A stretch of DNA of 64,000 bases from Nematostella vectensis. Lineage: Eukaryota; Cnidaria; Anthozoa; Actiniaria; Edwardsiidae. Made by a program: the position numbers and the translations under genes. The stretch's first letter is position 1. Each line of letters starts with the position of its first letter. Where the stretch lies: contig NC_064036.1 of NCBI RefSeq assembly GCF_932526225.1, positions 19,614,953 through 19,678,952 of the forward strand. The letters run 5' to 3'. This document shows, piece by piece, positions 11,530-23,880 of the stretch. The notes under the pieces were generated by a model. It searched no databases and was not told the DNA's origin. It worked only from the letters and a program-made list of their open reading frames with translations.

Positions 11530-12740
11530 CACAGCAGCTGGAAGGGTAGGGTATAAAATTTCGACCAGCTCCTATCCCTTATTGGGTGTTGAAGGATTTT
11601 CCGATTATGCTATCTCTTAGGCTATAATATTCGACCAACTGCTATTCCTTAGGGGTGTTTGAAGTGTTCTTCGACCACACCCTATTAGCCCCACCCCCCA
11701 CCCCTCCCTGGGTAGCTCGGAACATGGGATCATAGAAATGAGATGTTTATTTTCTATCTACAAAGTGCAACTCGGTATACAAAGCCAATGCATCCCCCCT
11801 CAGTCAGTTATGAGTCAGCCTTGGACTGAATTTCTTGTTATGGTCGGACCATTAGAAAAGGGAGAGGATGGGTAAGGAACAAAACAAATTAATACACGAT
11901 GAAAAGCCTGGAAAAAATGCTTGCAGCCCAAAACAGACAGAAACGAATGCATACAACGATGAAAAAAAATAATGCAATTCTTGGAAATAAAAAACAGGCA
12001 TACACGACTGAAACCAATCACGCTATTGCAACTGCGTACGTATTCTTGACAGGGGCTCATAAGTAGGGGCATTCATCTTCCCCACATTATGGTACTATAT
12101 AGGTGTCACGGCGTTTCCTAGGATCAGGCTATTTTTAGACGCGCGGATTGGCCAGTCAGATGCTTCCTTTGCGCTGACGTTTTGGCTGAACTCAACTGCA
12201 CACGCAGTCTCAGACAAAAAGCTATGTTTTTTCTTCGGTACTTTGATTTTCGTTGCTCTCTTCTTCAATATGAATCCAACTTTGAATTTAAATTCTGGCT
12301 TGCAATTCTTTTGTTGAACAAACAAAACCGACGGATGATGGATAAAAAAGTATTTTTTCTAACTGGAATTTGCGCATTCAAATACTCTCGCGCGCAACCA
12401 ACGTCAACGTAGCTGATTGGCCCGTTCGTGCACGCGCGTCTAAAAATAGCCTGATCCTAGGAAACGCCGTGACACTTATATAATGCAGATGATTGCCCCT
12501 ACTTATGAGCCCCTGTTCTTGACCAATCGCTTGAAACGTATTTTACAATAAACCACAAGTCAACCGATCGATTAATACTTTCGACTTTTTGTCGGTAACA
12601 TAACAATATAGGACCCATCAGCCAATTGAAACGAGCATTGTTTTTTAATGCTTCGACCACACCCAATGTGTTATCTCTTAGGGGTAAGAATTGTTGTTGA
12701 CCACGCCCTAAGTGCTATCCCTTAGGGTTAAAATTGATTT
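11530..12740. repeat. degenerate CGACCAC.CCTA..CTTAGGG repeat, interrupted
   Basis: Four or more diverged units of about 55-65 bp (e.g. TCGACCACACCCTATTAG, TGACCACGCCCTAAGTGCTA) occur at 11545-11700 and again at 12650-12735. The two blocks look like one old tandem array split by later insertions, including the hAT-like MITE at 12051-12515. No gene was seen between NIP7 and UBXN10. Confidence 0.5.
12051..12515. mobile_element. hAT-type MITE with 8-bp target duplication
   Basis: The 465-bp element is flanked by identical TTCTTGAC (12043-12050 and 12516-12523). Its ends are inverted for over 100 bp: AGGGGCTCATAAGTAGGGGC on the left matches the inverse of the right end, as do the GTGTCACGGCGTTTCCTAGG and CTATTTTTAGACGCGCG blocks further in. 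An 8-bp duplication with CAGGGG-type ends fits the hAT superfamily. It contains no transposase. Confidence 0.85.
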
Positions 12741-12952
12741 TGCTGTCGAGCACCCCCGTCTGTTTTTCTCGACAGCTCGGGGGGGGGGGGGGGGGGGGGG
12801 GGCACAATGAGTTGTACGATTTTGCTGCACGTATTACCGTATCTATACTGGCTCTTCGAGGCTCTGGCTACTGGCCTAGGAATCCCTGAAAACCGCGCAG
12901 CCCTGGGAACCACTTCGTTACTAATAACAAATGTTTGTAAAGATGGCGGATC

Positions 12953-14367
12953 ATGGCTTCAGCACAAGACATCGCTCGCCGCATTAGATCAAACAGCTCA
13001 CACTCGAAGGAGTCCGTTAGAGGCCCGATAAAGGCAACAAGCCCAGTTTATCACTCCGACAGACGTGTCAGCGAAGGTATTATATATTTGAGATTTTAAT
13101 GATCTCGAAAAGTGGTTGACAGTTGTGGTCATATAGTTTTTTTGTCGTTTTCAGCTGTTCGTGTTACGCTTTTCGTCACGAGTTAACTCACCATTAGATT
13201 CGTAGCAAGTCATAGGTTTATTTAGCTTAAGGAGCAATTAGCTGCTAAAAAAAGAAAATATTTCTCCTTTTTTTTCTTTAAAACATCCCTTAACCTCCTT
13301 TGATCAATTATATGGTTTTAAGATAGTTTTTTTTTCTTGCATAATGATAAGTTCTAAAATGACCACTGTGTGAAAGACTGAATTGATTTATTATTTCTAA
13401 TTACATGACCATCATAGCATTAATGCTAAGTATTTAATAATAACTCAAATCATTTACTTTGCAGTTGCTGTAGTTACTTTATTTTAATGTATCCTATTTT
13501 CCTTAGTGTATTTTGCATTTATTTTGCTATAAAATCCTGTTTTCATTTTGGTTATATCGCCTTTTTTCCCCTTTTCATGCAGTTGTTTTAGGAGAAAGAC
13601 CGCAATCAAGAAGAAGCCACAGAAAATCATCATATGGAGGTTTGGATGATGTTAGGTGTGAAGGCAATTCTGAATTCCAATATCAACGGCCAGGTTCAAG
13701 CAGGTCGTTGGATGGAGCAGATGTTTCAGCACGCAGAGCCCGCATGATGCAAAGGCAAAATGCAACTACAGTTGATCCTGAGGAAAGGCAACAATACACC
13801 CCCAGGCCCCCCTCCTCTCGACCACAATCAGCCAAAGGTCGTCCAAGGTCAAGATCTGGCCGTCCAATGCCATCACAGTCTAGAGGGTCTGACATAATTC
13901 CTGATCATGAAATGCAACCAAAACAGCTCCAACAACAGTGTGTATCTTTCTCAAGATATACTCCACTTCCATCTATTGGAACAAGACCACAAACTCCATC
14001 AGGAATGGAATGCCAAACTCATAACACCAAAAATAGTGATGATGTCAATATTAATCTAGCTGAGAAATATACCAACATGCACATAAAGAGAACAATACCA
14101 CCAGAACCTGGAGACAGTGAGCCGGACAGGATTCAACTTGCACTGAGACTTCTAGATGGATCACGACATGAGCGTTGGTTTCATCCCACAGACACTATTC
14201 AGGAGGTTCTGTGCTTTGCAGGCTTTCTTTCTAAAGAAATGAAGTTACTAGAAGATTATGTATTATGTACAAATGATGTTCCTAGAAAGGTTTTTGAGGA
14301 CCCCTCGTTGACACTGTGTGCAGCTGGGCTTGAATCACGAACTGTCCTTCATGTCCAAGAAAAATGA
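12953..14367 (+). CDS. UBXN10: UBXN10-like p97/VCP adaptor, 302 aa, two exons
   Basis: Exon 1 is 12953-13076 and exon 2 is 13583-14367 (phase 1, GT-AG, TGA stop). The start MASAQDIARRIRSNSSHSK is used because an upstream ATG at 12943 hits a stop after 14 codons. Residues 42-215 are disordered and rich in Ser/Arg/Pro; they hold RPQSAKGRPRSRSG and RYTPLPSIGTRPQTP, close to the RPKSAKGRTR and YPVLPSI stretches of vertebrate UBXN10. Residues 223-302 form a UBX domain, with the strand-1 basic patch at RHERWFHPTD and VPRK in the place of the FPR loop, as in vertebrate UBXN10. UBX domains bind the N-domain of p97/VCP; UBXN10 links p97 to the IFT-B complex in ciliogenesis. The vertebrate protein has 280 residues, so length fits. 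AATAAA at 14569-14574 may end the transcript. Confidence 0.88.
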
Positions 14368-14676
14368 TCATTCTTGTCCTATTTATATAAAAAAATATTG
14401 TATTCTTTCTCATGATGTTTACTCAAGCTTCCCTATATTATCAAATCACCAACTCCCCCCCCCCCCCCTTTGAACACATACTCCCCTTCTCCCCCAGGAC
14501 TCATTTGCAATGTTGAGTGACAGATTTTTATTTCTTGCAGCATGTCAATTTAGACAGAATAATAAGGAAATAAATCCTATGTAAACTCCAAAACCTCCTT
14601 GTTCTTGCTTTTTGCGGGTACAAATCATACAGAATTTTTTTTTCGTATGGCACAAAATCACGCACATCTGCTTACA

Positions 14677-15245
14677 GTTGCAAAATACAGTATATAGAAT
14701 AATGTGCAAAATACAGTATATAGAATAATGTGCAAAATACAGTATATAGAATATTGTGCAAAATACAGTATATAGAATAATGTGCAAAATACAGTATATA
14801 GAATAATGTGCAAAATACAGTATATAGAATAATGTGCAAAATACAGTATATAGTATAATGTGCAAAATACAGTATATAGAATAATGTGCAAAATACAGTA
14901 TATAGAATAATGTGCAAAATACAGTATATAGAATAATGTGCAAAATACAGTATATAGAATAATGTGCAAAATACAGTATATAGAATAATGTGCAAAATAC
15001 AGTATATAGAATGTGCAAAATACAGTATATAGAATATTGTGCAAAATACAGTATATAGAACAATGTGCAAAATACAGTATATAATGTGCAAAATACAGTA
15101 TATAGAATAATGTGCAAAATACAGTATACAGAATAATGTGCAAAATACAGTATACAGAATAACGTGCAAAATGAAGTATATAGGGGGTATATAGAATAAT
15201 GTGCAAAATACAGTATAACTTAACTTATAGAATAATGTACAAAAC
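14677..15245. repeat. 26-bp AT-rich minisatellite
   Basis: About 21 near-identical copies of GCAAAATACAGTATATAGAA plus TAATGT, with occasional units shortened by indels and decay at the right end. It lies just downstream of UBXN10. All three minus-strand frames are open because the unit lacks stops on that strand. Confidence 0.95.
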
Positions 15246-15614
15246 ACATACTTAAAATAATGTGCATTGCATGGTTATAAAACGACGTCTTTTTAGTACA
15301 TTTGATGCATTTTCTGGAATTGGTGTAATGATATCATTTTAGGGGGCTAGCCCTCTCAACTTGAATACTTGTTCCAGTTAAGAAGGAAACGTTCCAAAAA
15401 GTTGATACTCGATATTTTTGTTTAAGTCAACAGTCGGCATATGTCCATGCTTGTCAGTAATTTAACCCGGCGTTTGATTGGTTTTTAGCAAAATCTTACG
15501 ATATTGACCAATCGGAGCCTTAGTTTTAAAGAAGAACTTTTACGTCATGGCTCGAAGTCTCCCTCCGTCGCTAAATGTGAGATAGTTGAGATGTGAGGCC
15601 GGCGATGTGAGGCT

Positions 15615-18600
15615 ATGTTTTTCATTTTTGCAGTTCTTATTTTGCCGGTGGTAAGTACATTCTATTTAGCGAGGATCATACTTGTTTGAAAAGCAATTTC
15701 TGCATTGCGATTTGAAGTATGAATAACTACCAGCGCAATCGCACCTACGAGCCGCCCACTTGAATGTATCACGGCGAATTATGTTAGCTACGAATTGCAC
15801 ATATACCGTCAACCTTTTTTCCATTTTGTGACGTTTATATGTCTAAGTACATAAAGCTTCATCACCAGGATTCAATACAAGGATATTTGCGACATTTTGA
15901 TTGTAACAGAAGCCAGATAAACCGGTGATTGTTATTTAAAAATCCATGCATTTGGGTCGATGTCTATTCAATGCATATTTTAACACCGAAGGGCCCTGCA
16001 ACTGACTGTTCTTTTGTTGGTTTCATCGTTATTTTAAATGCTTTGACTATTACTTACACCTGTAGTTGAGATTTTAGTATGTAATTTTGATAGTGGTAGG
16101 CGTTTTTATGATCGTAAAATAACTCAAGGGCTACTAGAAAGTTCTTCTATCTTTAAGATGAAATGTGCTAGTGGAACTATGTGAAATAATTTAAGTACTT
16201 ACGTCGATTCGCAATTTACAGGTTTTAATCATTCAGACTAATGTTTAAACTTTAATTATTTGTTTGGGCTGAGTATTCATGCGTTTTTTTCCTCAAGGAA
16301 GTGTGTTTGTTTACAAGTGCCAAATGCTCTTCCTCGCTGTGTTCCGTGTTTGGCTAAAGATAATCTGGTATAAAACGCTATTTGTACATTGTGTATGTTA
16401 GACGGTTTCTCGTCCACCGAAGTGATAAAGAATCAAGCACACATCGTTGTTTGTTTGTTATTATATTGTATATGCTTTTTACAAGTACTGAGTACTTTGC
16501 TTAGAAAATGCAGAAAGTAAAATTCATCTTTCCCTAATAGAATGGTAATCAGACTAAAGGTGCTATTTAGAACTTTCTGGACCAAATCCATAAAAGTTAT
16601 TTACCAGCTTTAGATTAATTGTAAAAGTCGAATCATCTTGTGTTACTGGATTATCATCTGGTATGCTTAAGCAAAACGTTTTATGTAGAATTGATTTTGC
16701 ACAACCTACAGTGGTTTATATGGGTAACACATAAATGGCTGAATTCTGGTCACTGAAAGCCAGGAACATAAACAAAGCTTTTGATTTATTTAAGTTTGCT
16801 GATTTGATACCTCAAAGCGCTACAGGTTGTGAAAGATTCTCCGAATGATTCTCCAAATGCACTTAAGAATCCATGTGTCGTAACTTAATCAATCCTGGTC
16901 TCTATAGCCATTTGAGTGTTTCTAGGCAAATAAACAAGAATGCCAAAGCTTCCCTTGATATTTCCCAATTTCTTCACAGACCAAGCAAGTGAGCTTAATA
17001 AATCATTTTTTGTATGGCTGTAAATCTGTGGCTAGGAAAACAAGTCAACTTCTGCTTTCACACAAATATAAAGCAACTTATTGATAGATTTCATCAAGGG
17101 AGATAGCATTACCTATTTGCCTAAAGAAAGTCACACGTACAATAAACAGGAATTGTACGGGATAGAAAAGTTCAAATTCTGTATTTTGTGGTCTTTTAGA
17201 CGTAATAGAATCATTTATATCCATCTGCCTAATGGAAGTGAAATCAAAACGTTGTGTTTCTGAAAACTACAGGTTTCATGGTTAAGATGCTTTTTTCATG
17301 CTATGTAGAGAAGAAACTTCGCTTTATTTTATATGGCATGATAGGGGAAATACATGCTTGTTTGGTTTGTATGTTTTTTATCTTTTGCTGTTCAAAGCTT
17401 TATTTCCATCTTATTTTTTAGCCAATTTTAAATCCTTTGTTATCACCTACAACTTTTGCTTTATGATCACTTATTGTTTTTCTTGTTCATTCTTGTTAAT
17501 AGTGATAACCTAGAACTTACTTTCAACCATTTGATTTTGAGTTAGTTAAGATTAATTAACTCTTTATGGCTACTTGTTGAATTAAGATACTTTCAATTTC
17601 CTAAAATCAAATTGAGATACAATGACTCGCGTCCACCTCTGAAGGTTTTTCAAAATTAAGTTTTTCGATGAGGGTGTTCAGGCTCAGTCAAGATACGGAA
17701 GTAACTTTACACATGACAGGGATTAATTGTCGCAGCACATATGTAATTAACTCTGGAATTTTTTTAATTTTAGTAAAGCATTGATTTGAAAAGGAGGCTG
17801 AAATTGTTGTAGTGCAAATATTTTTGTGCATACAAATCAAATGTCTTGACCAACTGGAAAGTTAATAGCTAAAAAATTCACATGCATTTTTCATTTCCTT
17901 GTAATTGCCTTGATATTTGCGAATGTTAGCAAAGATCAGGATACAATGATTCTCAAAGAAATTGTAAGCATTCTGAAAACAATATTGGTGGGAAGTTGAC
18001 AAGGGAAAGGTTGTTTAATAAAAAGCAACATATTGTGCAGCAACTAAACATAAGTTGATTAAGTTTATGCAACGTAAGTGGTGCTCTTTCCTGTTGTTAT
18101 GAGTTGTTTTCACAGAAATGTTATATGTGCAATATTTTATTACCAGTACTGTTGCTTTAATGTATGGTGTATCAGCTTCAAAACAGCGTAGGTAAAGCAT
18201 GTTTGTGTGCTCTTGTTTATATCAGCCGCCCTGCCCCCAGTCCACTTACTGACCCATAATTTTTCTTCAAAAGCTTTTTTGTTATTTTAGGTTGCAGCGG
18301 GATGTGGCCTGGGAGAATATTATAATAGAGGAATCTGTAAGCAGTGCTCCCCAAGCTGTCCGGGCAAGCAAATTATATTATATCCATGCACAGAATCCCA
18401 GGATATCAGCTGCCGATGCCCTGAGGGCAAGTATTGGGATACGGCCCTCCTGCTGTGTCGTCAGTGCATGGCTTGCAATGCAGGCCAATATCCAGTTGTT
18501 CAGTGCAAACATGAATCTAACAGAGTCTGTAAGGACTGCATGGAAGTGAGTAATTATAATTTGCTGAATGAGTATAAGTAAATTATACAGAATTAAATAT

Positions 18601-21600
18601 TAAAGTAAAGAGCCTAAGAGATCAGAAATGACCATCTTTAGCGATAAACCCAGTCTGCTAGGGATTTAGGTCATTATCTAGTACTGAAATAAATAAACTG
18701 GAATCGACTGATGTACAAGATGTTATTCGATACGAAAGTGTTGGAAATTAGAGTTAATTTATTTACTGGACATGACCTATATAGACTAAAAGCAAGCTTA
18801 AAGCAACAAACTTGTTAAATATTGAAACACTAGAATTTGCCAGATGCTTGTGTGACGAATCTCAGTGTGTGCAGTTTTTGTGTTATTAACAAAAATCTGG
18901 CATGCACATTTTATTCATAGCATGACATCATCGTTAAGGTAAACTTTTACCTTAAATTCAGAGCTGGTGTTTGAATGCATGTGGCAGCAGTGATGCCAGC
19001 ATGCTGGCCCACTCCTTGTTACTAGCCCTGAATTTCAACATTAGCTTTGTGTAATCCACCATTTAATGTGGCTTGTGGCCTTTGTTTCAGGGGACATATC
19101 TGAACAGCACCTTGGATATGTGCCTTCCATGTAGTCATTGTAAAGTTCAAGAGGTTGTGCTAAAGATGTGTGGAAAAGACTCAAACACAATCTGCACAAG
19201 AAATGTGCTTAAAAGCACAAACACAACAACAAAATCTACTACCGAACCTCCTACTGCAGCTATACAGATAAAACAAGGCGAGACTGCAGGTAGAGTGCTT
19301 AATATTAGATAAATATTAAGAGTCAAAGCCAACTAACCTGGGTTGTACCATTCCAAAATGGTGGTTTTGTTGGTAATGTAATACTGTCAAAAATGCTGTA
19401 TTTTTAAAGGAGGGAGGCTTAGTAAGGTAAAATTACAAAAACAATCGTGTTGAGATTGTCAGTGTGTAACCAGTCAGTACAATAGTTACCCTGGATTTTA
19501 TACACATTAATTTATTATCCAACAGGCCTGTACCCAGGATTTTTCTGGGGGGGGGGGTGTGCGGCATCTGAAAAAGTGGACCTAATTTTTCCGTGGGGGG
19601 GAGGTTCTCTGATAAAAATCTGACCACCCCTGAAAGAACAGAGGGATTTTTTTATGACTTTGCACTCTCCACGGGACGCTTATTGTCAGATTTGGCTACA
19701 TACCAGAGTGATCTAGCTTGTGCTTTATAGTTTTGTCCACAGATAGCACGTCTACTGAGAACCGAAAGGACCTTCGGCCGTTGTGGAGGGGTGCATTTGC
19801 ACCCCCTGCACCCCCCCCCCCCCCCCCCCCCCCCCCCGCAATTAGCTTAATCATAGCCTTCCCACATAGGATATTTTTTTGTAATAAACACACAGGCACA
19901 AGATATAGAATATAGTGATATTCCAATCGCTCTGGGAAAGTGAGACCCTCCCGCAAGATTTTAAAGATGCCACAATCGTCCACATCTACAAGAGAAAGGG
20001 CAACAAGCGATCTTGTGACAACCATAGAGGGATTTCACTTCTCTCCATCGCTGCAAAGATCTTTGCCCGACTGCTTCTCAATCGTCTCCTCAAACACCTT
20101 GAGCAAGGCCATCTCCCTGAGAGCCAATGCGGTTTCCGTGCAGGTCGAGGAACTGTTGATATGATCTTTGCTGCACGTCAGATTCAGGAGAAAAGTGTGG
20201 AACAAAATCAAGATCTCTATACCACTTTTGTAGATTTAACAAAAGCGTTCGACACTGTGAGCAGAGAGGGACTGTGGAAAATCATGGCGAAGTTCGGCTG
20301 CCCCGAGAGGTTCATAAAGATTGTTAGACAATTTCACGATGGGATGATGGCCCGTGTTCTTGATGATGGAAATACCTCTGCCCCTTTTCAAGTGTCAAAT
20401 GGAGTCAAGCAAGGTTGTGTCCTTGCCCCTACACTGTTTAGTTTGATGTTCTCTGCAATGCTGACTGATGCCTTCAGGGAGACACCCCTAGGCATCCCCA
20501 TCAGGTATAGGTGTGATGGAAAGCTGTTCAACCTACGACGTCTGAAGGCCGTCACTAGAGTCAAAGAGACTGTGATTCGTGACCTGCTTTTTGCTGATGA
20601 CTGTGCCCTCAACGCCGTCAATGAGCATGACATGCAACAGGAAATGGACGCTTTCTCATCCGCCTGTGACAACTTTGGCCTCACCATCAGTATCAAGAAG
20701 ACTGAAGTGATGTATCAGCCCGCCCCAGGAAAACCATATCAGGAACCAAACATCACAGTTAAGGGGCAGCGACTTCAAGATGTAGAAAACTTCACCTACC
20801 TCGGCAGCACTCTCTCCCGCAACGCCAACATCGATGCAGAAATCAACAACCGCATCGCGAAGGCAAGCAGTGCCTTTGGGAGATTAAGGAAGTCAGTCTG
20901 GGAACGCAGAGGCATCTCACAATGCACCAAGATCAAAGTGTACAGAGCAGTCGTCTTAACAACACTTCTCTATGGCTGCGAAACTTGGACCATCTACAGA
21001 AGACATGAGAAACTTCTCCAGCAGTTCCATCTCCGCTGTCTCAGAAACATCCTAAATATCCGCTGGCAGGATAGAATCACAAACACTGAGGTTCTGGAGA
21101 GAGCAAACCTCCCCAGCGTCATTACCACCATGCGCAAAGCTCAGACACGATGGGCAGGACACGTCTGCCGTATGTCAGACTCCAGAATACCCAAACAGCT
21201 GTTGTACGGTGAACTAAGCCGTGGAAGCAGGAAAGTTGGAGGCCAGCGCAAACGCTATAAAGACTGCATCAAATCACATCTGAAAGACTTCAATATCGAC
21301 GTTTCAACGTGGGAAACTGCAGCATCTGACAGACCGATTTGGCGTAATCTGATTCACAAAGGTGCCATCCACTCAGAAAATAAACGCTCCAACGCAGCCA
21401 AAAACAAACGCCAAAAACGCAAGGCTAGAGCTGACCAACCTACCAATATGACCCCCTCTTACTGGTGTCCGACTTGTGGAAGGGGTTTTCTTGCACGAAT
21501 TGGCCTTATAAGCCACCTGCGGATTCATCCCTCCGCCCCTTAGACATTGTTATACTGTCAGTATTGCTATGGTCATACTCGACTACGAGTTGACGAACAA

Positions 21601-23723
21601 CATAGTGATATTTTGAGGAAATTACATGAAACATGTGCTCTCTAATATATCTTATCCGAGATTTTCTGTTTTGAACCAATCAAAAGAAGAAAGAACAATA
21701 GTTTTTCTTGACATAATTTTCACAAGGTTACCCAAGTTAGATTTGTCTAATAAGCCATATTACAAGTACTAATAAATCCTAAAACTCAAATATTCAAAAA
21801 CGCTAGGCATCATTTAGTTTTAAGTGTAACTTATGTTGTAATATTTTGTCTTGACCAGTCAAATTTTGAATATTAACAAAGGCATTTTTGACATACATGC
21901 CTGCATATGCCGTTAGGTTACCTAGCTCTTACATGGAGCATTACTAAATTGGCTGCACTAAACTAAAGGTAGTTGAAGCAAGTGTCTTTCAGTGTGTTCT
22001 GCAAATTAACTCTCATATTTTGCTCTTTTAAAGGAACATTGAAGACCAGTGAAAACAAAAATGTTATTATAATAGCTGTTGCGTCGGTGGTTGGAGTGTT
22101 TCTGATTGCAATTGTTGCACTTTTATGGTGCGGCAGGCACCATAACAGTACTCCCCAAAGGAGAGTCCCTGAGACTTCCCAAACCATCATAGACGAGGAA
22201 ATGGACTCTATTATAAATTCAGGTAAGTTTTAAAGATTAAATTTGTTGATGTGTACGTTTGACACTTAGGATCCAACCTCTTTGTTAATAAAAGACTTGG
22301 TGACTGTTTTGCTGTGGTTTACACATGTTTAACTGTTATAACTATGCTGTACCTGTTATCACTATGTTTGGTTGTTTACACATGTTTACCTGTTATCACT
22401 ATGTTTGGTTGTTTACACATGTTTACCTGTTATCACTATGTTTGGTAGTTTACACATGTTTACCTGTTATCACTATGTTTGGTTGTTTACACATGTTTAC
22501 CTGTTATCACTATGTTTGGTTGTTTACACATGTTTACCTGTTCTCACTATGTTTGGTAGTTTACACATGTTTACCTGTTATCACTATGTTTGGTAGTTTA
22601 CACATGTTTACCTGTTTTCACTATGTTTGGTTGTTTACACATGTTTACCTGTTATCACTATGTTTGGTTGTTTACACATGTTTACCTGTTATCACTATGT
22701 TTGGTAGTTTCCACATGTTTACCTGTTATCACTATATTTGGTTATCTCATGTTTACCTGTTATCACTATCTTTTGTTGTTTACACATGTTTAACTGTTAT
22801 CACTATGTTTGGTAGTTTCCACATGTTTACCTGTTATCACTATGTTTGGTTGTTTACACATGTTTACCTGTTATCACTATGTTTGGTAGTTTACACATGT
22901 TTACCTGTTATCAATATGTTTGGTTGTTTACACATGTTTACCTGTTATCACTATATGTTTTAACATGTTTACCTGTTATCACTATGTTTGTTTGCACATG
23001 TTTACCTCCTAAGTGCAGACTAAGTGCAGATGACCTTGTTATGCGTGCAAAGCAATTATTGTGAAATATGCTTTGGTGCTGGGAGACATCAGTCAGGGAC
23101 TTGATATTGTTGCTTTGTTTGTGAGACTAACTGCAGATGGTTATGCTTGGCGTATGGTCGAGGATTTCACATGAAACAAGACCTTACAATGCACTCACCC
23201 TCTGAATGCTGTTTCTCTTATTACTGCCCTTCTCTTTTTGCCAGAATATGGCTCACCATAAACCCACACTTCTCTTTAGTTTTGAAAGGAATGTATCCCA
23301 CAGAGTATTTCCTACATGGCTCAGTCCACAGTCAGTGGGTTTTTAGTGTGTAATATGTGATATATTTTTTTTTACTTAAGCTGAAATCCATTAATCCTTT
23401 TTTTTACAGATCCTGGCTTACATCTACGAGATCTTGATTATGAAACATTTGAGAATCTATGTAACCTACTCAATCCAGAGTCACTAAAAAACTGGAAGAC
23501 TCTTGCAGGACTGCTTCGTTTGCCAATGCAGCAGATCAGAGTTTTTGAGATTGATAAATCTCAAGCCACCCAAAAATTGCTTGGCTACTGGCAGACTCAA
23601 CAAGAAGCTTCTGTTTATAAACTTTATCATCTGCTTCTTGAAATACACCGAGATGATTGTGCAAGTCTTCTTAAAAAGGTACTTCTGAAGCATCAACAGT
23701 CTAGAGAAAGCGACAAAGTCTAG
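15615..23723 (+). CDS. TNF-receptor superfamily member with death domain, 330 aa, five exons
   Basis: Exons are 15615-15650, 18291-18545, 19091-19289, 22034-22222 and 23410-23723. Phases match at every GT-AG junction and the 993 nt end in TAG. Residues 1-16 are a signal peptide (MFFIFAVLILPVVAAG). Residues 18-150 hold about three cysteine-rich repeats (YYNRGICKQCSPSC; YWDTALLLCRQCMAC; YLNSTLDMCLPCSHC). A Thr/Ser-rich stalk follows, then a membrane helix at about 174-195 (VIIIAVASVVGVFLIAIVA). The last exon (227-330) is a death domain with NWKTLAGLLRLPMQQIRVFE and a conserved Trp (GYWQTQ). Such receptors bind TNF ligands and recruit adaptors through the death domain for apoptosis or NF-kB signalling. 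Which mammalian subtype it parallels cannot be read. Intron 3 carries a LINE fragment in the same sense. The last 14 codons lie in an inverted duplication, so the C-terminus may be secondarily altered. Confidence 0.92.
15651..18290 (+). other. TNFR intron 1, no other feature seen
   Basis: A 2.6-kb AT-rich intron separates most of the signal peptide from the cysteine-rich region. Short open frames at about 17.1-17.5 kb show no recognisable motif or splice support. Confidence 0.7.
19523..19840. mobile_element. DNA-transposon remnant with CCTGTACCCAGG end and poly(C)
   Basis: AACAGGCCTGTACCCAGGAT followed by a G run at the left, and GGTGCATTTGCACCCCCTGC running into about 30 C at the right, look like the two ends of an old MITE. 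A similar CCCAGGATTGG...CATGCACCCTGCAC pattern occurs near 1968-2090. Boundaries are approximate and the superfamily is not determined. Confidence 0.35.
19912..21612 (+). mobile_element. 5'-truncated LINE flanked by 11-bp target duplications
   Basis: Identical ATAGTGATATT copies (19912-19922 and 21602-21612) bracket 1679 bp that starts inside a reverse transcriptase ORF and ends shortly after its stop. A truncated 5' end with a short direct repeat is the signature of target-primed reverse transcription. The insert lies in intron 3 of the TNFR gene, sense orientation, directly after an older poly(C) remnant. No poly(A) tail is present. Confidence 0.85.
19923..21543 (+). pseudogene. non-LTR reverse transcriptase fragment with C-terminal zinc finger
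   Basis: The frame is open for about 540 codons but lacks the upstream endonuclease and the first RT blocks, so it is a dead 5'-truncated copy. Visible RT motifs are NHRGISLLSIAAKIFARLLL (block 2), FVDLTKAFDTVSREGLW (block A, catalytic Asp), SNGVKQGCVLAPTLF (block B), LLFADDCAL (block C, the catalytic ADD) and FTYLGSTLSRNANID. The C-terminus ends in a C2H2-like finger (CPTCGRGFLARIGLISHLRIH, split here as CPTCGRGF and LISHLRIH). The clade was not assigned; a CR1/RTE-like affinity would need a tree. The absence of internal stops suggests a fairly recent insertion. Confidence 0.9.
22340..23010. repeat. 37-bp minisatellite in TNFR intron 4
   Basis: About 18 copies of a 37-bp unit (core TTACCTGTTATCACTATG then TTTGGTTGTTTACACATG). 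Variants are TTGT/TAGT and ACAC/CCAC, and the last units are shorter. The open frames running through it are a by-product of the 37-bp period. Confidence 0.95.
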
Positions 23724-23880
23724 AGAAACTCTAGACTTTGTCGCTTTCTCTAGTCGCTTTCTCTAGACTGTTGATGCTTCAGAAGAAACTGTCGTTTCTC
23801 TAGACTTTGTCGCTTTCTCTAGACTGTTGATGCTTCAGAAGAAACTGTCGTTTCTCTAGACTTTGTCGCTTTCTCCAATC
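23682..23880. repeat. inverted duplication of the TNFR last-exon end
   Basis: The sense segment 23682-23729 (from CTTCTGAAGCATCAACAG through the TAG stop) recurs inverted immediately downstream. 23701-23725 pairs perfectly with 23729-23753 around a 3-nt loop. Two further inverted copies follow with a 56-bp period (23763 and 23819). In RNA this would form a 25-bp hairpin spanning the stop codon. Confidence 0.9.

Noticed and set aside
14545..15247. Three overlapping Tyr/Cys/Ile/Leu-rich minus-strand frames
   Set aside because: Produced by the 26-bp repeat; no start context, splice sites or sequence outside the repeat.
22325..22963. 212-codon frame rich in FTCYHYVW
   Set aside because: Product of the 37-bp minisatellite inside TNFR intron 4.
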